Assembly (NCBI RefSeq): GCF_008831285.2
Contig: NW_022204648.1
Coordinates: forward strand, 1 to 38,206
Source: Nymphaea colorata
Lineage: Eukaryota > Streptophyta > Magnoliopsida > Nymphaeales > Nymphaeaceae
DNA: 38,206 nt
Direction: 5' to 3'
Numbering within the stretch: position 1 is the first letter of the stretch; each line of letters starts with the position of its first letter. Below the pieces are notes generated by a model. It did no database searches and was not told the DNA's origin. It saw only the letters and a program-made list of their open reading frames with translations. Position numbers and translations under genes: made by a program. This document shows, one piece after another, positions 32,679-38,206 of this stretch.

Positions 32679-32844
32679 TTGATATACCCCCTACTTCCCC
32701 AGATTTACTTTTCCCCCTCTTGACTCGCTCGTATCCTATCCGCCAGTCCTACAGTTAATCCATTAAAACCCCCTCAACCGTCACCATCTGCTCTCTCTCA
32801 GCGCAAAGTGTGAGCATTTGGGCAAGCTTATAATTATTGAAGGG

Positions 32845-33972
32845 ATGTTTATACTTTCCAATATAAAAGTTGCCACCCCTGAAGTGCTGTTCCTGCCGCA
32901 CAGCCGCAAGTTCCTCAAATTCCAGGTCAGTAATTGCTCCACCACGTAGACAGGAGCACCAAAAAGCACCCCTTTCCCAGCCGGTTCGTCAACGCCCACC
33001 AGATCCAGTGGGACGCAGACATGGCCTTCCCCGCCGCGCTCTACGACCGCCCATTGCCTTCGAAGTCTACGTCCGCCACGAGTTCGGCTACCACGAGGAC
33101 GAGCTCGCCTCTGTGCTCCACGGCGAGCTCAGGATCGAGAAGGGCATGAGCTTTGCCGACTTCGAGATTAGGAGGGGGGAGGAGCAGGCGTGCGCTGGCT
33201 ACTTGTCCTGCCGCGTGAGGCACAAGGAGGAGACTGCGGAGGAGATAGTGGAGACCAAAATCGCCAAGAAGCAGCTGCTGACCGTCAAATCAATCATCGG
33301 TAAGACAGCCCCTACTAAGCTCACATCCCAGCAGCAGTCAACAAGAAGGTGCTTTGCAAGCTGGCAGTGGGTCGCCAGGAAGCCAAGACAGCCGCCATTC
33401 GCACCTTCTGCGGAGATCTGGTCTTCGCCGACCGCATCGTCATCAAAAAGACGGATTTGGAGAGGGCGGGGAGGCTGTCGGTGTGGGAAGTGAGGGGGAA
33501 CGAGGAAGTGAAGCTGGGCGAGGGCAAGATAGTCCTGGTCGGTGCAAAACCTGAGAAAAAAGTCACCCTTATGGACGCAAGGTAATAGCTGCTGGGAGAA
33601 GCCTACGTCGACAGCGTGCAGCAGAGCGAAGAGGAGGAAGAAGGGCCCACGAAAAGCTGCTCGCTTCCCAACTACCTCCACAAGAAAACAGCCAACGAAA
33701 GCACCACCAGCAGTAGGCTTACGCATTTCAAGAAGATTTCAGTAGTGAGCCCAAACCAGAGCATCGTCTTTTCCACCTCTCAGAGGTTCAAGGAAACACA
33801 TAATCCAGAGTTTATGGGCACTCGCAGCTCAAGCAGATCCAAGTTCTCCTTGGGCCAATTTCGTCTCAACCAGAGGCTGTCCCGATCCAAGCAGGATCCG
33901 CTATTTCCCATTTCCGAGTAGGGTCCCGGCGTGGGGAGCTACAACCTGCCCACGATTTGGGACCGCTACTGA
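32845..33972 (+). CDS. C2-domain protein with C-terminal STPG element
   Basis: Two beta-rich segments look like C2 domains: one near residues 1-130 (FLKFQVNRSTKKHPFPSRF, IQWDADMAFPAALYDRPIAF, EVYVRHEFGYHEDELASVL, GELRIEKGMSFADFEI) and one near 160-230 (VLCKLAVGRQEAKTAAIRTF, CGDLVFADRIVIKKTDLERA, LSVWEVRGNEEVKLGEGKIV). A Ser-rich linker follows, and the protein ends ISEEGPGVGSYNLPTIWDRY, an STPG/PG-x-G-x-Y element. Two 20-nt introns at 32930-32949 and 33300-33319. About 360 aa; one missing C near 33050 (YDRP|IAFEV). The pairing of C2 and STPG suggests a ciliary membrane- or microtubule-associated role, which is inference. Confidence 0.72.
32930..32949 (+). other. 20-nt intron (C2-STPG intron 1)
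   Basis: Starts GTAATT and ends CGTAG; splits an Asn codon so that KFQV-N joins RSTKKHPFP. An upstream GT gives a 24-nt alternative that fails the frame. Confidence 0.85.
33300..33319 (+). other. 20-nt intron (C2-STPG intron 2)
   Basis: Starts GTAAGA and ends CTAAG; joins TVKSII-A to HIPAAVNKKVLCK in frame. Confidence 0.88.
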
Positions 33973-34003
33973 TGCATTTAATATTATCGCATTTTATTTA
34001 TTT

Positions 34004-35285
34004 ATGCGGAGCATCCGGTCGAAGAGGATCAAGAACGAGGCGAGCAAGTACCTGGTGGGGCCCTACGACGACAGCCTCATCCAGATCCAGCTCGACAAGA
34101 ACGAGAAGTGCATCCAGGAGATCAGCAGAGGTGCTTCCCCAATAAATCAGAAAGCTTCGAGCGCGCCGCCGAGTTCCTCCGGCAGATCCGCACCGACGGC
34201 GAGATGATTTCGGCCTCCAACCGCGACAGGACCATAATAAAGTGCCTCTCTTTGAACACGGAGGCCTACCTCTACCAGAAGCAGAAGAAGTACGAGATGG
34301 CGCTGCGGTGCCTCGAGCAGGCGGAGCAGCTGGAGACGGCGCACGGGTGCAGTGCGGTGGAGGTGGCGCGCACCAAGCTCAACAAGAGCGTGATCCTGAG
34401 CCACATGGGCAGGTAAGCAGATGATGAGGTAGCCACCCGGAGTCAGTCCAGCTCGCACAGCACGCCCTCCAGCTCCTCAAGCACCGCAAACACCACGAGG
34501 AGCTCGAACTCAGGAAGAACCAGTTCAAACTCTACGAAATCATGATACTCTCCTTCTACAACATCGCATCATAGCTGAGCAGGCTGAGCGATGCGGAAGG
34601 CTCCAACAGGGTCTACAGGGAAGGCTACTACTTGGCGCAGAAGATGCTCGGCCCGCAGCACAAGCTCACTCTCCTCCTCAAGTCCATCATTAAATCACAC
34701 AACCAGTCCCGCTCAAAGTCCAAGGAAAAAATAGAAATATCCTCCATCGGATCCGAGAAATCGCTGGATAAGACCAACCACGTCTTCAAGAATTAGTTGT
34801 TTCCTGCCAGCGTCAGCAAGGAGAAGGAGCTGAAGCGCATCTACGCGCCCAAGAGGAACTCACAGTCACAGGCTCAGCGAGACAAGTACCTGAAAAACGA
34901 TACTAGTTATTACTTGAGATCGCTTGAGAGGCTGAAGGAAACAAGGAGGAAGAGCATCGAGCCCTATGAGACCGAGCTCACCTTCAAGGAGAGGAGCACG
35001 GGCAAGGTGAGGAAGCTGCTCACCGAGTCATCCAATCCCAACCGCTACGAGTAAGTGGTGGAGCATCAGAAGATCCAGGATATCATCCTCAACAAACGAC
35101 CAATCAACAAGAATCACGTATACTCCACCCTCAACAGGTCGCAGCCCACCATCGAAAAGGAGAAATCCTTGCCCAAGATAAAGGTGGCGCCCTCCCAGCC
35201 TGCTCCTCCGCCGGCCGAACTGCCCAGAATAGCCGATGAGAGGCCCAAGCCGAAGCAGGAAGACAGCGCCTGCCAGCTCATCTGA
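34004..35285 (+). CDS. TPR-like repeat protein
   Basis: A clean three-exon gene of about 413 aa with no frame error, useful as a reference. Helical-repeat sequence: ESFERAAEFLRQIRTDGEMI, AYLYQKQKKYEMALRCLEQA, ARTKLNKSVILSHMGRHPES-VQLAQHALQLL, FKLYEIMILSFYNIASELSR and YREGYYLAQKMLGPQHK, with TPR-type A/L/G/Y-A-x-P spacing. The second half is basic and Ser/Lys-rich (RNSQSQAQRDKYLKND, RLKETRRKSIEPYE) with a Pro-rich end. Introns 34131-34150 and 34413-34432 are both 20 nt. GAG/GAA dominate for Glu; only about three UAR codons are used. TPR proteins serve as scaffolds; a specific partner cannot be named. Confidence 0.82.
34131..34150 (+). other. 20-nt intron (TPR intron 1)
   Basis: Starts GTGCTT and ends ATCAG, the only GTG donor seen. 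Joins EISR-E to SFERAAEFLRQ in frame. Confidence 0.9.
34413..34432 (+). other. 20-nt intron (TPR intron 2)
   Basis: Starts GTAAGC and ends GGTAG. Joins ILSHMG-S to HPESVQLAQ, within a helical repeat. Confidence 0.9.
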
Positions 35286-35656
35286 ACATCATTTCACGAC
35301 TTTGATTATTAGATTAACTACTAACAGAAATACTGCTTCCTCCTCTCCCTCACCAATACTTAAACAGAATCGCTTTAAACCACCTCTCGGCATCAGCTTA
35401 CTTGGTGATTAGATGAAGATAGCCTCTGAATATGCTCGCAATCCCCCTCCGCTAGTATTATCAATAAAATTAATAGTTATAGTTATACCTTATTTTTTGA
35501 TAAACGTGATATCTGAAAATTGAATAAACTCTTATAAAATTTAAATGGCGATCAATTGATTTTTATATCATCGCACGTGGATGCTATTCTAATACTGAGC
35601 TCATTTAAAAGCCAGCATTAATCTACCGCCTTATAATTAGTCCTTTATCTCCACCC
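35286..35656. other. AT-rich intergenic region
   Basis: 371 bp between the TPR gene's stop and the SUMO-ligase start. Strongly AT-rich, with stretches such as ATTAATAGTTATAG. I see no open frame, RNA gene or repeat. It presumably holds the 3' end of one gene and the promoter of the other. Confidence 0.6.
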
Positions 35657-38051
35657 ATGGAAGAGAAATCGGAAACCAAGATGGGCGTGCATCAGATACT
35701 AACCAAGAACGGCTTCTACCGTCTTCCCATGCACTCCCTCACTGAAATTTTGAAACTGCTTGAAATGCCGTAGTCCCTCGAACCCAAAACCATCCAAGAA
35801 AACGCCATCAACGGAATCCTCAAAATCATTTAAAAGCATAGGTAATTTATATGCTAGTAAGCTCTAAATATTCCGAGTTTATCTCTGCCTCCAAGGTCCC
35901 AGGAGTCAGCAAATAAACCAAAGAATATGTCAACGTCATCCTCCATGACTCCTACAGCTTCCTCACCAAGAAAAGCGTCTACCAACCGCCTCAGCCTCCC
36001 TCCATGTATCCAACCCAGATGGGCTCTGGAATGCCGGGAATGGGAGGCATGCCTGGAATGGGCGGCATGCCAGGAATGCCAGGAATGCCAGGCATGCCAG
36101 GGATGCCAGGAATGCCAGGGTACCCACCGATGGGCCAGTACTCCTATATGAGGCCTCCCTCTCTGCCCCAGCCTGGCTCTTCAGACGCCCCCAGCGAGTC
36201 CGAAAGTATGAAAATGATGGATGAACAGATGCGAATGCAACAGCAGCAGATGTACATGTACTACTACGGCATGTACGGAATCAATCCGATGTTCAATCCA
36301 GGCTACATGAATCCTTATGGGCCCTATGGACAAATGCCTAACAAGCCTTCCGGCTCCGGAACCAGCTCGATGGGGATGCCAATGGGACCGATGGGCCAAT
36401 GGGACCAATGAATCCGATGAACCCGATGAATCCGCTTGGACCGATGGGGGGAATGGGCCCGATGAGCAGTTTTGCGCCCAAGCCACCCACTGCTCCTTCC
36501 AAACCGGAATAAAGCAAGAAGAAGTACCTGCGAAGGAGCCAGAGACAGTCAAAACTGCAGAAAAAGCCAAAACTAAGCCAGTCCCTGTAGAGGAGAGCAA
36601 GCCGTAGAAGACTCCAGTTGTTAAGAGCGAGGAGAAGAGAAAGGAGCCTAAAAGAATAAACTGGTCCTCCAAAATCCTCCCTTTACCGTCACTGAAGTCA
36701 GCAATGGCAAGAAGAGCCAGTCGAAAGCAAGCGCGATCAACTAGCTGTTGCGCTACTGTGCTTGCAAGGGAGCCGAGAAGTACGAGGAGCAGTTTTTATG
36801 CTCTATCTGCAATCGCACCTTCCACTTCCGCTGCCTCAACGAATCGATCAAGAAGCTATAAACAAAGGAACCGATTTAATGTTACCATTGCCGGCTCAGA
36901 TTCATCGATCCGCTCAACAGAGTCAAGGAAGTGATTGCCGAACAGTACATTCCAAACATCAACGAGAACAAGTTCTACATGACATGCAATCTCAAGCCTT
37001 ACGAGTACCTCTGCAGGCCGAAGGGAGGAAAGAATGAAATTGAGATGCGGTGCCTCAAGGTTTCCTCAGGAGATGTCAACGAAATCACATGGCCAGACGA
37101 GTGCATCATCAAGCTCAATGGGGAAAGGATCATCTAAATACCAGCACTTCAGATAAACTCCAGCCTCAAAAAGCGAAAAGACTACTCCATCATCATCACT
37201 CAGAACATCTACAACAAGGCAAACGAAACTGACTCCCAAGCCCTGGAGAAAGTGAGACTCAGCTTGGAGATCAGGACTCTCACTAAGGAAGAAATATCCC
37301 ACAGGAAGATCAAGAATAACTTCACCTTCGCCTTCGCCATCTACTTCGTTGAGAGACTGACTGTGGATGAGCTCTACCAGAAATCGTCAACGAGTAGAAG
37401 GTGCCGGAGTCGCCTGATTACCTGCAGAAGCTCATGAGGACGACTTCAAACGAGATCGAAATCGACAAGATCATCATCAACCTCTACGATCCGTTCACTT
37501 GGGATGTCATCAAGACTCCAGTGAGGGGGTATAAGTGCGTGCATGGCCAATGCTTCGACCTCAAAACCTACATCTCCTTCATGTCCACAGCCAGGAACAG
37601 GACTTGGAAATGTCCCGTTTGCGGCAAAGACACCAGGAAGTTCATGATTGACTCTCAGCAGCAAGAGCTTCTCAAGCGCGTCCAGGAGACAAACTCAGTT
37701 CCAAGTGAGATTACCTTCATGAAAGATGGCACGATCGTGCTCAAGGTCGATAACCACAGTGACGAGGATGAGCTTGTCTCCTCAAGCAAGCAGGAAAAGA
37801 CCAAAAAGATTCACAAATAGCCAAAGGAGGAGAGAAACTAGCGATAGAGCTAATCCAAGAAGGAAGAAGCATCGGAGAAGGAGCCAAGAGACGGCATCTC
37901 CAAGGAAAACTAGAATAATGAGCGAGACAATAACCAAATGGAGGAAGAAAAAAGGCCGGCTTTGATAGTCGAATTAGATGAAAATGACGAAATGGTATAG
38001 GAAACGAACAAGAAAGACAATAGTGCAATTGGATCTGAACTAAAATAGTGA
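35657..38051 (+). CDS. Siz1/PIAS-type SUMO E3 ligase (PHD, PINIT, SP-RING, SIM)
   Basis: Transfers SUMO from Ubc9 to targets, usually nuclear. Order: N-terminal helical region (MGVHQILTKNGFYRL, SLTEILKLLEMPESL), a Met-Pro-Gly repeat (36031-36123), basic linker, PHD-like finger (LLRYCACKGAEKYEEQF, LCSICNRTFHFRCLNES, ECYHCRL; residues about 355-410), PINIT-like region (VNEITWPDECIIKLNGERI), SP-RING (DPFTWDVIKTPVRGYKC, VHGQCFDLKTYISF, WKCPVCGKDTR; about 600-650) and an acidic tail with ALIVELDENDE, a SUMO-interaction motif. The PHD+SP-RING combination resembles plant Siz1. One 20-nt intron at 35842-35861. About 785 aa; contractions near 36395, 36680 and 37390. Stop lies 71 bp before the telomere. 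Confidence 0.9.
35842..35861 (+). other. 20-nt intron (Siz1-like gene)
   Basis: Starts GTAATT and ends GTAAG; joins IIEKH-S to SKYSEFISASKVPG in frame. Confidence 0.9.
36031..36123 (+). repeat. Met-Pro-Gly coding repeat in the SUMO ligase
   Basis: About ten copies of ATGCC(A/T/G)GG(A/G/C) or ATGGGAGGC-like units encode MPG/MGG triplets. Degenerate MGP/MNP triplets continue to about 36470. Low-complexity and probably disordered; copy number may be unstable or misassembled. Confidence 0.85.
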
Positions 38052-38122
38052 TCATAGCGAAACTATAATATTTAATATAAAACTAAATAATCAAAAAATA
38101 TAAAAAAGATCATACGAGCAAT

Positions 38123-38206
38123 GGGGTTGGGGTTGGGGTTGGGGTTGGGGTTGGGGTTGGGGTTGGGGTTGGGGTTGGGGTTGGGGTTGGGGTTGGGGTT
38201 GGGGTT
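38123..38206. repeat. Right telomere, GGGGTT repeats
   Basis: Fourteen perfect GGGGTT units run to the last base. The preceding 71 bp (38052-38122) are AT-rich and hold no gene, so the last gene's 3' UTR and the subtelomere must fit there. Together with the C4A2 end this makes the window a telomere-to-telomere chromosome. Confidence 0.98.

Overview
This window reads as one complete macronuclear chromosome of a ciliate. It begins with a C4A2 telomere (1-98) and ends with a G4T2 telomere (38123-38206). Between them I read about 28 protein genes in 38.2 kb. All of them end in TGA, and TAA and TAG occur inside the reading frames. At conserved positions these two codons stand where glutamate is expected: both Glu residues of the GEERC motif of complex I NDUFS8, the invariant alpha-C Glu of an ERK7-type MAP kinase, APE and EYMAPE in other kinases, LETTATY and EGEN in acyl-CoA oxidase, and a tandem RFPEPKD repeat that uses GAA once and TAA once. 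UAR = Glu with UGA as the only stop is the peritrich nuclear code (NCBI table 30), so I infer an oligohymenophorean peritrich of the Vorticella/Carchesium kind. Standard-code translation chops these genes up, and the Gln code (table 6) puts Gln at these sites.

Introns are tiny and nearly uniform. I found 15; 14 are exactly 20 nt and one is 19 nt, and all run GT...AG. Many genes also carry single-base frame breaks, mostly restored by adding one base to a short run of the same base. I read these as consensus errors in the assembly; gene ends are given as one span across such breaks.

Layout. 213-5978, plus strand: NDUFS8, two unknown genes, a Derlin, VPS28 (ESCRT-I) and a three-DM10 protein of the EFHC/Rib72 family. 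6241-9746: a divergent pair, an atypical MAP kinase (minus) and an Aurora-like kinase (plus). 10009-11993: a peroxisomal acyl-CoA oxidase ending in SKL. 12041-19089: an unknown minus-strand gene, a ULK-like kinase, a sperm-tail PG-repeat (STPG) protein, a kinase with a coiled-coil tail, a membrane-anchored unknown and a small unknown. 20012-24682: a coiled-coil protein, a MARCH-type RING-CH ligase, an unknown minus-strand gene, a second STPG protein and a PH-domain protein. 24745-32362, all minus: an EF-hand/coiled-coil protein, an ERK7/MAPK15-like kinase, a TTLL tubulin ligase of the glycylase type and an OTU deubiquitinase. 32443-38051, plus: a small unknown, a C2-STPG protein, a TPR protein and a Siz1/PIAS-type SUMO ligase ending about 70 bp from the telomere.

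Cilium and microtubule genes are frequent (EFHC/Rib72, three STPG-repeat proteins, TTLL, ERK7, Aurora), as are ubiquitin/SUMO and trafficking genes (Derlin, VPS28, MARCH, OTU, Siz1). There are five protein kinases. I see no operon logic, no mobile element, no CRISPR array and no convincing RNA gene. Most intergenic gaps are short (5-260 bp) and AT-rich; three exceed 300 bp.
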